A DNA stretch of 27,745 nucleotides from JBBQSV01 sp038213615 (GTDB lineage Bacteria > Patescibacteriota > Saccharimonadia > Saccharimonadales > OMJO01): NCBI GenBank assembly GCA_038213615.1, contig JBBQSV010000011.1, forward strand, positions 1 to 27,745. The letters are read 5' to 3'. Below the pieces are notes generated by a model. The model did not search any database. It was not told the DNA's origin and worked only from the letters and a program-made list of their open reading frames with translations. This document shows positions 20,580 through 27,745 of the stretch, piece after piece; the stretch's first letter is position 1, and each line of letters begins with the position of its first letter. A program made the translations under genes and the position numbers.

Positions 20580-22058
20580 ATGGCCGAACCATTCCCTGTA
20601 GAAGTTCGACAACCTGAAGGGTTAACCGAGGCACTATATGACCTGGGTCCCGGTGATAGAATCCCGCTGTTAGGAGAGTACAATTTGATGTCCCCGATTT
20701 CGTCTATTCAGTCTGACGTTTCGCTAGCATCGTACTCAGCCACTGATTATCCCCTAGAAATTACCACTCGAGTTGTCCTGCAGCAGTGTCCGCCTAGCAT
20801 GAAAAAATTTTGCACTGATACATGGAGTATTTTAAAATCTAGCCGGCGAGGTTTGGACGGTATGCGGGCAGGTTTTGGGCGTATGGCCGGATCCTCGGAT
20901 GAAGACCCCTTAGTGTTTAGAGATAGTGAACGATCAAATCATACACGTGGCTTGATAGTGCCCGAATATCGAGGGATAGAGTGGGTGGCCCAAACTATGT
21001 TAGGCGCCTATGAATATGATGGCGAAGCAGGTCAGCATGATGTAGACAGGTTTGTGGACGTGTCTGTAATGACCCTCAATAGCCTAATCCGTGCAGCCTA
21101 TCTTAACTGTGAGGTAGGCCAGCGCTTGGCGGTAACCCCTCGAATTTTTGATCTGCATGTAACTCGGCCCGATGACGCTATATGGGTTCCAGTAGAGGCT
21201 ATAGCTGTGTCTGAAACAGTCGATGACATATTTGCCAGATATGTAGGCATAGACGGTGTAATTAAGGAACTGCGGGATATGGTTAAGCTGGCTAACAAGC
21301 CACCAGAACTGTTGGAGCAACTCAAAATTCAGCCCGCTCAATCGGTAATATTTTATGGCCCATCAGGTACCGGTAAGTCAGATATGATCAAAGATTTGGC
21401 TAGGGCCCTCGGCGCGGAAGTTATGCCCGTGTCGTTCAAAAAGGCAACAGGAAAGAGTGTGAGTGAGTGGGGACAAAGTCTCGAGGCTATATTTGACCAA
21501 GCCTTTGCCCAAGAAGGCCGAGTTTTGATAGCGTTTGACGAAATGGAGGGCTTCCTCAATTCCGGCAACCCAGAAGTCACGGACAATATAACTGCTGTAA
21601 TGAAGCTGAAGCTTGAAGAGCTAAGGCAGCATCCAAATGTATTCTTTGCGGGAGCAACGAATGAGATCGACAAAATCAACCCGGTAATACTAGCTGACAA
21701 GCGCATGCACATTAAGCTAGAGCTTCGAGCTCCCAGTCCAGACGTTCGGGCCAGAGTTTTCAGTAGCTTGTTAGTGAAGCCACGCCTGGAAGGGTTAGAT
21801 TTTGAAGAGGGTGATGAGCAGGGAAGTATGGCTGCTCTGGCTAAAATGGAGGCTCTTGATCACCTTGACCAAGCCTTTATGGAAGAACTAGCTGCACTGA
21901 CTGATGGTTTTAGCGCAGGCGACATAGTAGAAATCGTTGCCTACATCAACAGCAGACTTGCACTAGAATTCGATGACAGTATAGAGGGTTTGCCCATACC
22001 AACTAGAGAGCGTGTACTGGAGGCAGTGCAGCGTGCCAAAAATTCCCACAAACATTAA
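20580..22058 (+). CDS. AAA+ ATPase
   Basis: A 492-residue protein with one C-terminal AAA+ module. Residues 1-225 form an N-terminal domain I do not recognise, with SSRRGLDGMRAGFGRM and HTRGLIVPEYRGIEWVAQTM. The module has Walker A GPSGTGKS at 260-267, Walker B VLIAFDEMEG, sensor 1 GATNEIDKI and an arginine-containing helix near DKRMHIKLELRAPSPDVRARVF. A helical lid domain follows (LAALTDGFSAGDIVEIVAYI). This resembles FtsH/Vps4/CbbX-type remodelling ATPases without a protease domain, so it probably unfolds or remodels a protein partner. The ATG at 20580 is preferred over an upstream ATG at 20532 that falls in the tRNA terminator. It lies just outside the island. Confidence 0.85.
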   Translation: MAEPFPVEVRQPEGLTEALYDLGPGDRIPLLGEYNLMSPISSIQSDVSLASYSATDYPLEITTRVVLQQCPPSMKKFCTDTWSILKSSRRGLDGMRAGFGRMAGSSDEDPLVFRDSERSNHTRGLIVPEYRGIEWVAQTMLGAYEYDGEAGQHDVDRFVDVSVMTLNSLIRAAYLNCEVGQRLAVTPRIFDLHVTRPDDAIWVPVEAIAVSETVDDIFARYVGIDGVIKELRDMVKLANKPPELLEQLKIQPAQSVIFYGPSGTGKSDMIKDLARALGAEVMPVSFKKATGKSVSEWGQSLEAIFDQAFAQEGRVLIAFDEMEGFLNSGNPEVTDNITAVMKLKLEELRQHPNVFFAGATNEIDKINPVILADKRMHIKLELRAPSPDVRARVFSSLLVKPRLEGLDFEEGDEQGSMAALAKMEALDHLDQAFMEELAALTDGFSAGDIVEIVAYINSRLALEFDDSIEGLPIPTRERVLEAVQRAKNSHKH

Positions 22059-22141
22059 CTGTGCCCTTGGCCGCGTAAGCATAAGCAAGTAAAACTAAGT
22101 GGATAGCTATAGATTGCACGGACTGACAGGCGGTCAGATAC

Positions 22142-22171
22142 TTGCGTTTGCAATGAGGTTATGATTATACT
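22142..22171 (+). promoter_or_regulatory. promoter of the peptidoglycan-binding/O-antigen-ligase pair
   Basis: TTGCGT (22142-22147), 18-bp spacer and TATACT (22166-22171). The leader of about 30 nt contains AAGGA (22200-22204) five bases before the ATG at 22210. Confidence 0.55.
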
Positions 22172-22209
22172 AATTGCATTATCAGCGTAAACTAAAAATA
22201 AGGACAAAA

Positions 22210-22718
22210 ATGGCAATCTCAAACAAAAAATCGGCTGGTCCCTTTAGCTTTTTAACTAAGCAATCAAAAGTGGTCCAGGCTTTAGTAGTAGTGGCTGTTG
22301 TAACTGTAGTAGGCGTGCTGACAGTACTGCTGTCCCATGCTGCTTCGTTTGCGTATTATATGTAGACCCAAACCCATATGTGAACCTATGCGGGGCAACC
22401 AATGGCATACCAGAAACTACCCTAAAAAAGGGTGATGCTGGTGACTGTGTCAAATATTTGCAGTGGGATTTGAATCAATATTTTGGCCTTGGTAAAGTAA
22501 CTACTAATGGTAAGTTTACATCCGCCACCAAGGGTGCCGTACTAAACTTTCAAAAGAAGAAGAACCTAGTTGCTAACGGAGTAGTAGACTATAACACCTG
22601 GGTTAAGCTGAGGGCTGTTGAGTGTAAAGTCAGCCAAACGGTTAGCGTAGTTAATGCTTGTACCTATGTAAGTGTGCCAGTTAGTGGTGTAAGTGGTGTC
22701 AGCGGCGTCAGCCAATAA
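22210..22718 (+). pseudogene. membrane-anchored peptidoglycan-binding protein split by a frameshift
   Basis: Frame one (22210-22365) gives MAISNKKSAGPF followed by a strong membrane helix (VVQALVVVAVVTVVGVLTVLL) and stops at TAG after SFAYYM. The frame that continues at 22380 gives NLCGATNGIPETTLKKGDAGDCVKYLQWDL and a complete PG_binding_1-like domain (YLQWDLNQYF, GKFTSATKGAVLNFQKKKN, GVVDYNTWVKL), ending in a VSGVSGVSGVS repeat. Removing two bases in the TATTATATG stretch (22354-22362) would join them as AYYVDPNPYVNLCG. So this is an indel in an AT repeat, a sequencing error, or a programmed shift. The joined protein of about 168 residues would anchor in the membrane and bind cell wall. A GTG at 22380 could start a shorter soluble product. 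The end overlaps the next gene by 26 bases. Confidence 0.75.
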
Positions 22719-23976
22719 AGTTACCCTGCGTTCCAAGAAATCGCAGCCAAAACCGAGCACTACTCAAGCATCACTGACCACCTATGACAATGTAATATTG
22801 GTCATTATCTGTTTATACGCGTGCATGGTGCCGTATCACGTGGTAACCCAAAATATAAATATCAAAGGAGCCCTGTTGATTGTGCTAGGTGGCGCGGCCT
22901 GGCTAGGCGTGTTGGCGCGGCCTAGGCTGTTACTAAGTCTCCCTAAATGGATCCTTGGCTTAATCGGCTTACTTTTAGCGAATCTGGCGCTGAGTAGCCT
23001 AACTAGCCCTTCATCGACAGCAGCCTTATTTGGAGCCCCGTATGTCAGGCTGGGTACACTCGGCCTGGCGGGTGCCATCGGTTGTGGTTTATTGTTACGC
23101 AATGTGCCCAAACCCCGAGTACTGATGGCCATTTATGCTTCGACTCTGTTTCTGGCCGTATTCTCGGTCGTTTATAATTTATGGCGGTTTGGTTATGTGG
23201 CTAGGCTGATCGGCCCAGTCTATCAGGCCGACGCCCTGGCGGCATATCTAGGTGTTGGATTAGTTCTAGGTTTCTGGGCGATGATTACCAAGGCAGATTG
23301 GACCAGGGCAATCCTAATGGGTCAGGTCGTTCTGCTAGTGGCTATATTGCTAACCCAGACTAGGGCGGCCATTGGGCTGTCCGTAGTATTATCCTTGGCA
23401 GCATTAACCCATCTGCGGGCCTGGAATGTCTTAAGGCAGTATGCAGTCGCACTGATCACAATGCTGCTTTTAATCATAGGCCTCCATGCTTGGTCGCATG
23501 TTGATTTGAATCGGCGCATCTTTGACGCCAATTATGCCAAGCTTAGCGTTCAGTATCGTTATGACTTACAGGAAGCGGCTATTCAAGCGCTACCACACGT
23601 TTCACCTCTAGGTGTTGGTCCTGGCAATATTGCCGGCGTGCTATCCTGCAATACCCTAAAGTCTCCACCACTTCAGCAGACTTGTAATCAAGGTTTTGTG
23701 TTTGGTAGTAGCCACAATATCTTTTTAGATCGCTTCATAGAGTTGGGTTGGTTTGGGGGTTTGGCTTTCTTGGTTCTGACAGTTTGTGGATTCTTGTATG
23801 CAATAAGATCAAAAGGCCAGCCGGATGAAATAATACTGGCGTATGTATTGCTTCTACTAGGTGTGTACTTTTTGACTAACGTTACAACACTGGAGGTAGA
23901 GTTGATATTTTGGATATGTCTATTGCAGACTCTGCCGCACACCCCTGTTCAAAACAAGCATAAGCAAGTACACTAG
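22693..23976 (+). CDS. O-antigen-ligase-like polytopic membrane protein
   Basis: A 427-residue membrane protein with about ten helices, starting LVIICLYACMVPYHVV and IKGALLIVLGGAAWLGVL. The characteristic periplasmic loop follows near the end: LGVGPGNIAGVL, then SSHNIFLDRFIELGWFGGL. This is the Wzy_C/WaaL (O-antigen ligase and polymerase) signature, where the SHNxxLDxxxELG motif marks the active-site loop. Such enzymes join or polymerise lipid-linked glycans on the cell surface. The exact acceptor, for example surface glycan or glycoprotein, is unknown. The GTG at 22693 lies inside the preceding gene, suggesting coupling, and the next ATG in frame is far into the first helix. Confidence 0.82.
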   Translation: MVSAASANKVTLRSKKSQPKPSTTQASLTTYDNVILVIICLYACMVPYHVVTQNINIKGALLIVLGGAAWLGVLARPRLLLSLPKWILGLIGLLLANLALSSLTSPSSTAALFGAPYVRLGTLGLAGAIGCGLLLRNVPKPRVLMAIYASTLFLAVFSVVYNLWRFGYVARLIGPVYQADALAAYLGVGLVLGFWAMITKADWTRAILMGQVVLLVAILLTQTRAAIGLSVVLSLAALTHLRAWNVLRQYAVALITMLLLIIGLHAWSHVDLNRRIFDANYAKLSVQYRYDLQEAAIQALPHVSPLGVGPGNIAGVLSCNTLKSPPLQQTCNQGFVFGSSHNIFLDRFIELGWFGGLAFLVLTVCGFLYAIRSKGQPDEIILAYVLLLLGVYFLTNVTTLEVELIFWICLLQTLPHTPVQNKHKQVH

Positions 23977-23985
23977 GTAGTGTTA

Positions 23986-25413
23986 ATGGACACTACTCAC
24001 CGGGCACCGCAAGTTCCGATCGACCAGTTTAAACGAACCAAGATTATTGCCACCATTGGGCCGGCAACGAATAGCTATGCCAGTATTCTGGCGTTGATAA
24101 AGGTTGGGGCTAATGGCTTGCGGCTGAACTTTAGCCATGGCACTTATGATGAACGTATCGAACAGATTGATTGGATCCGCAAAGCCGCCAAAGAATACGG
24201 TAAGCCGGTGGCTATAATTCAGGATTTGCAGGGGCCAAAGATTCGGCTGGGTGATTTCGAGGGCGTGGTGCCTGTCCAAAAGCACCAAATCCTGAGGTTT
24301 GCACTGGACGCCGACTACGAACAAAGCGGTGTTTTGCCCTTGCAGTACGACTTGTCCAAGAAGACAAAAAAAGGCCACCGCATGTACCTGGCAGATGGCC
24401 GGGTAGTGACGGAAATCACGGCCGTCAAAGACGGAGTGATCTACGCCGAGGCCCAGAACGAGGGCATACTAATCAAACGCAAAGGTATCAACTTGCCAGA
24501 TACCGACTTTGAGGGTGATATTTTTACCCCCAAAGACCGCAAAGACCTAACTTGGGGTTCAGAACGCGGTATCGACTACGTGGCTATGAGTTTTGTGCAG
24601 ACGGCCGACGACGTGCACCATTTGCGTAAACTACTGCACGGTGTCAAATCGACGGCCAAAATCATTGCCAAAATGGAGACCAAGGCATCTGTAGACAACA
24701 TGGAATCGATTGTTCAGGCTACCGACGTTATCATGATCGCCCGTGGTGATCTGGCGTTCGAGACAGAACCAGAAAGCGTGCCCATGGTTCAGCGCCAGCT
24801 AATCAGCCTAGGTATGCGCTACGCCAAACCAACCATTGTGGCCACCCAAATGCTGGCCAGCATGACAGAGTCACCAGAACCCAGCCGGGCCGAAGTCTCT
24901 GACGTAGCCACGGCCACCATACTGGGTGCCGACTGTTTGATGCTTAGCGACGAAACAGCCACCGGCAAATATCCTGTCCAAGCCGTAGAAGTCATGAAAA
25001 AAGTCATTACCTACACCCAGTCTGGCGATGGGCTAGCTAATCCAAATCAGCTAGATACCAGTTTGGCCGGATCTATTTGCAACGCCGTGATAGATCTGTC
25101 CAAAAGTGTGGCCGCCCAGGCCATCGTGGCCGAGACCGCTAGCGGGGCAACCGCCCTACACATTGCCTCGCGTCGGCCGGCCGTGCCAATCATTGCTGTT
25201 ACTAGTAGCGCCATTGTGGCCCAACAGCTGGCTATTGTTTACGGCACTAAATCGTACGTGCGACCAATCGACAAATACGCTGCCACCAAATTGACCAACT
25301 GGCTACACCAAGCCAAAGTGCTAAACAAGGGCGACATGGTGGTGACGGCTTCTGGGCAACACCCCGGAGTGGTGGGAACCACTGATACAATCAAGGTCAG
25401 GATGATAGAGTAG
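23986..25413 (+). CDS. pyk: pyruvate kinase
   Basis: A 475-residue enzyme converting phosphoenolpyruvate and ADP to pyruvate and ATP, the last step of glycolysis. Motifs include KIIATIGPATNSY, GLRLNFSHGTYDE (start of the barrel), DLQGPKIRLGDFEG, the catalytic lysine and metal ligand in AKMETKASVDNME, IARGDLAFE (usually ARGDLGVE), KPTIVATQMLASM and the C-terminal domain GDMVVTASGQHPGVVGTTDTIKV. Length fits single-domain-set bacterial enzymes without an extra C-terminal domain. The ATG at 23986 is preferred; a GTG at 23980 would add two residues. No ribosome binding site is seen, and the gene starts 10 bases after the ligase gene. PGK follows after five bases, so they form one operon. Confidence 0.96.
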   Translation: MDTTHRAPQVPIDQFKRTKIIATIGPATNSYASILALIKVGANGLRLNFSHGTYDERIEQIDWIRKAAKEYGKPVAIIQDLQGPKIRLGDFEGVVPVQKHQILRFALDADYEQSGVLPLQYDLSKKTKKGHRMYLADGRVVTEITAVKDGVIYAEAQNEGILIKRKGINLPDTDFEGDIFTPKDRKDLTWGSERGIDYVAMSFVQTADDVHHLRKLLHGVKSTAKIIAKMETKASVDNMESIVQATDVIMIARGDLAFETEPESVPMVQRQLISLGMRYAKPTIVATQMLASMTESPEPSRAEVSDVATATILGADCLMLSDETATGKYPVQAVEVMKKVITYTQSGDGLANPNQLDTSLAGSICNAVIDLSKSVAAQAIVAETASGATALHIASRRPAVPIIAVTSSAIVAQQLAIVYGTKSYVRPIDKYAATKLTNWLHQAKVLNKGDMVVTASGQHPGVVGTTDTIKVRMIE

Positions 25414-25418
25414 TCAAT

Positions 25419-26708
25419 ATGGGTGGGTTCAACAAAAAAACAGTCAAAGATATCAATCTAAAGGGCAAGACGGTCTTAGTGCGGGCTGACTACAACGTGC
25501 CGATCGAAAATGGCAAAATCATGGCCGAATACCGGATCCGCCAGTCACTGCCAACCATCCAGTATTTGCTAGACCAAGACTGCGCCATCATCATCTGCTC
25601 ACACCTAGGACGACCAGAGGGCAAGGTAGACCCTAAATACAGCCTGGCGCCGGTAGCTAAATGGCTAGATAAACATCTGGGTCGTCACGTGTTTTTTGTA
25701 AATGATTGTGTGGGGCCAGTGGCCCAGGCTGCAGCGGCGGATGCCAAGCCAGGCACGGTGGTTTTGTTAGAAAACTTGCGCTTTCATCCAGAAGAAGAAG
25801 CCAATGATGCCGGCTTTGCCAAACAGTTGGCCAGTTTGGCCGATGTGTTTGTGCAAGACGGCTTTGGTGTGGTTCACCACGGGGCGGTTTCCGTATCCGA
25901 AATGCCCAAATATTTGCCCAGTGCGGCAGGTTTACTGCTGGAAAAAGAAGTTACGATTATCAATCGGATTATGAGCGAACCCAAGCGTCCACTGGTGGCT
26001 GTGATCGGCGGTGCCAAAATATCCGACAAAATAGGCGTGATGAATAAACTAATCGATGTGGCCGATGTTGTAGCCGTGGGCGGCGCCATGGCCAATACTT
26101 TTTTGCTGGCCGAACGGATAGATATTGGCAAAAGTCTGGCCGATCACAAAGAGCTATCTTTGGCCCGCGACATCATGGATAAGGCCCGGGCCAAGGCCAA
26201 AAAGCAATCATTTGTATTCTACTTGCCCCAAGACGGCGTGGTGGCCAGCAAAATCGACAAGTCTGCCCGAACACGGATAGTAGAATGGCAAACTGGTGTG
26301 ATTGCCGATATCGAAAATTATCCCAAACATCCGCCGCGTTCTAGTGGGCGAGTACTAGATAATGAATCGATTTTGGACATTGGTCCGTTTTCTGGAGCTT
26401 TTATTGCTGGCAGTATCCAGCTGGCCGCTACGGTGATTTGGAGTGGGACTATGGGTGTCACCGAAACCCCAGCTGTGGACGGGCCGATTGGGCCATTTGC
26501 CCACGGCACAGAGCTAATTGTCGAATCTTTGCTGGGCAAATTTGGTCACCGGCCATATTCTTTTGTAGGTGGTGGCGACACAGTGGGCTATGTAGAACAG
26601 CGCGGCTTGACGGATAGTTTCGACCACGTATCAACCGGTGGCGGGGCTAGTCTAGAACTAATGAGTGGCAATAAGTTGCCGGGCGTAGAAGCCTTGCCAG
26701 ATAAGTAA
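25419..26708 (+). CDS. pgk: phosphoglycerate kinase
   Basis: A 429-residue enzyme converting 1,3-bisphosphoglycerate and ADP to 3-phosphoglycerate and ATP. Typical motifs are KTVLVRADYNVPIENGKI, SHLGRPEGKVDPKYSL, VVLLENLRFHPEEE, VAVIGGAKISDKIGVMNKL, IWSGTMGVTE and VGGGDTVGYVEQRGL followed by HVSTGGGASLELM. The ADP-site GGGDTVG differs from the common GGGDSAA. The start is five bases after the pyruvate kinase stop. It is slightly longer than the usual 390-400 residues, partly from an insertion around TRIVEWQTGVIADIENYPKHPP. Confidence 0.96.
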   Translation: MGGFNKKTVKDINLKGKTVLVRADYNVPIENGKIMAEYRIRQSLPTIQYLLDQDCAIIICSHLGRPEGKVDPKYSLAPVAKWLDKHLGRHVFFVNDCVGPVAQAAAADAKPGTVVLLENLRFHPEEEANDAGFAKQLASLADVFVQDGFGVVHHGAVSVSEMPKYLPSAAGLLLEKEVTIINRIMSEPKRPLVAVIGGAKISDKIGVMNKLIDVADVVAVGGAMANTFLLAERIDIGKSLADHKELSLARDIMDKARAKAKKQSFVFYLPQDGVVASKIDKSARTRIVEWQTGVIADIENYPKHPPRSSGRVLDNESILDIGPFSGAFIAGSIQLAATVIWSGTMGVTETPAVDGPIGPFAHGTELIVESLLGKFGHRPYSFVGGGDTVGYVEQRGLTDSFDHVSTGGGASLELMSGNKLPGVEALPDK

Positions 26709-26722
26709 CGGCTCACACCTGT

Positions 26723-26730
26723 GCTAAACT
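26723..26730 (+). promoter_or_regulatory. probable extended -10 of tpiA
   Basis: TG-C-TAAACT (TG at 26722-26723, hexamer 26725-26730) lies 20 bases before the ATG at 26751 and resembles the -10 boxes before tRNA-Glu and at 9714. tpiA may therefore be transcribed apart from pgk. Confidence 0.4.
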
Positions 26731-26750
26731 TTAGATAAAGCATAAGCATT

Positions 26751-27566
26751 ATGAACAACAAAATACTAATAGTGGGCAACTGGAAGATGCACCTCAACAC
26801 GCATCAGGCCAGTATTTTATTGCACCGATTAGAAAAGCGCATCAAAGTTCACCGTGATATAGAGATAGTGCTGTCGCCCAGCATGCTAGTGTTGCAGCCA
26901 CTTAGTGTGGAGTTAAACAGACGCAAATTTCGCCTAGCTGCCCAAAATGCCTACTACAAAGACGAGGGCGCCTATACTGGCGAAGTCAGCTTTACCATGC
27001 TGCAAGATCTGGTGCACTATTGCATCGTTGGGCATTCAGACCGCCGTTATAAGTTTGGTGAAAACCTGGACATGGTGCGTGAAAAAGTAGCCGCTAGCGT
27101 ACGCAACGATATCATACCCATCCTGTGCGTGGGTGAAACCAAACAGGAAAAACTAGATAAAGAAACCAGCCAGGTCATCCACGACCAAGTAGTTAGCGCC
27201 CTGAGCAACCTCACGGCTGGCGAGGTAGAAGACATGGTTATCGCCTATGAACCCGTCTGGGCGCTGAGCTCTGGCACTGATTTTTTGCATCACGAAACTC
27301 CCAAACCAGATCAGATTGCCAAAGCCGCTGCTGTGATCCGCAAAAACGTGGCCGATTTGTATGGGCCGCGGGCAGCCCAGCGCGTTCGGGTACTTTATGG
27401 GGGCAGTTCTAACGCTAGCAACGCCAGAGGTATTTTGGAGGTAGAGGGAATAGATGGACTACTAGTTGGTGGTGCCAGCATTAACTACCACGAATTTTCT
27501 GGTATTGTCGACGCCGCCGATAGATTGTTGAGCGAAAGGCCAAAAGATGCCCAAAAAGAAAGTTGA
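26751..27566 (+). CDS. tpiA: triosephosphate isomerase
   Basis: A 271-residue enzyme interconverting dihydroxyacetone phosphate and glyceraldehyde-3-phosphate. The catalytic residues are all present: Lys12 (GNWKMH), His95 (VGHSDRR, with Asp where most enzymes have Glu) and Glu167 (AYEPVWAL). The flexible loop-6 region ALSSGT and the phosphate-binding LYGGSSN and LLVGGASIN follow. The C-terminus is about 15 residues longer than usual and charged (ERPKDAQKES); those residues overlap the start of the next gene. Confidence 0.96.
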   Translation: MNNKILIVGNWKMHLNTHQASILLHRLEKRIKVHRDIEIVLSPSMLVLQPLSVELNRRKFRLAAQNAYYKDEGAYTGEVSFTMLQDLVHYCIVGHSDRRYKFGENLDMVREKVAASVRNDIIPILCVGETKQEKLDKETSQVIHDQVVSALSNLTAGEVEDMVIAYEPVWALSSGTDFLHHETPKPDQIAKAAAVIRKNVADLYGPRAAQRVRVLYGGSSNASNARGILEVEGIDGLLVGGASINYHEFSGIVDAADRLLSERPKDAQKES

Positions 27567-27745
27567 ACCAAAGGTATTTGATGTGGCCAAGCCCGGCAAG
27601 TCTCCAGCTTCGCCAACGTCCAGGCCGGTGATTGTGGGGCATGGACCCATGGCTACTGACCCCATGATGCAGCCAACTGGCCCGCCACCAGTGGATGATC
27701 GTCTAAAGGCCGTTACTTCACGGGCCAAAACTATCCAGCCTCCTA
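27547..27745 (+). CDS. unknown protein, N-terminal fragment running off the window end
   Basis: An open frame starts at the ATG at 27547, inside the last 20 bases of tpiA, and stays open to the end of the window (66 codons). It begins MPKKKVEPKVFDVAKPGK, continues through PVIVGHGPMATDPMMQ, and is basic and rich in Pro and Ser, probably a disordered cytoplasmic tail. I do not recognise a domain. The overlap with tpiA suggests coupled translation. More of the gene lies outside the window. Confidence 0.7.
   Translation, partial: MPKKKVEPKVFDVAKPGKSPASPTSRPVIVGHGPMATDPMMQPTGPPPVDDRLKAVTSRAKTIQPP

Noticed and set aside
22380..22718. Peptidoglycan-binding domain as an independent gene starting at GTG 22380
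   Set aside because: Possible, but there is no ribosome binding site, and the frame continues sensibly upstream into codons that join the membrane anchor, so a frameshifted single gene is more likely.
1..27745. Alternative genetic code with UGA read as an amino acid, as in some Patescibacteria
   Set aside because: UGA ends the histidine kinase, the GC-rich anchored protein, the recombinase and tpiA at natural positions, and no conserved domain contains an in-frame UGA.

Overview
The window looks like a chromosomal segment of a Patescibacteria/CPR bacterium, most likely a Saccharibacteria (TM7)-type genome. This placement is an inference from gene content: a pyruvoyl arginine decarboxylase, a eukaryote-like IleRS, a pyruvate kinase-PGK-TPI run, a DUF5659/serine-recombinase island, and many genes with almost no 5' leader. 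UGA behaves as a normal stop codon (for example at 6075-6077 and 12446-12448).

Layout. 1-4.1 kb: the end of a DUF2156-like gene, a DMT-family permease, pyruvoyl-dependent arginine decarboxylase, a FolC/Mur-type ligase and a convergent ATP-grasp ligase. 4.1-6.4 kb: a response regulator, a soluble GAF-type histidine kinase and a small unknown gene. 6.4-9.5 kb: a T-box leader and ileS. 9.55-12.9 kb: a compositionally foreign module. It has a 38-bp perfect palindrome, a good sigma70-type promoter, about 500 nt of structured non-coding sequence, two GC-rich membrane or secreted protein genes, and more structured non-coding sequence. 12.9-14.3 kb: a surface protein with DUF11-like and PKD-like domains, an LPNTG anchor and an unusually strong ribosome binding site.

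14.76-20.53 kb: a 5.66-kb integrated element in tRNA-Glu(UUC), bounded by 26-bp direct repeats. It carries a large serine recombinase, a small helical protein, a DUF5659 protein, a possible winged-helix protein with a divergent unknown gene, a three-gene overlapping operon (COG3323-like, Nudix, alpha/beta hydrolase), an HTH protein, and a dense run of hairpins beside attR. Integration replaces the last residues of the recombinase with codons read antisense through the tRNA. Each att end carries its own version of the tRNA terminator, and the two stems differ by compensating changes.

20.5-27.7 kb: an AAA+ ATPase, a frameshifted membrane-anchored peptidoglycan-binding protein, an O-antigen-ligase-like membrane protein, then lower glycolysis (pyruvate kinase, PGK, TPI) and the start of an unknown gene running off the end.

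The most promising places for something new are the GC-rich two-gene module with its structured flanks, and the hairpin array plus tail-switching recombinase of the tRNA-Glu island. All calls come from reading the sequence; no database search or folding program was run.
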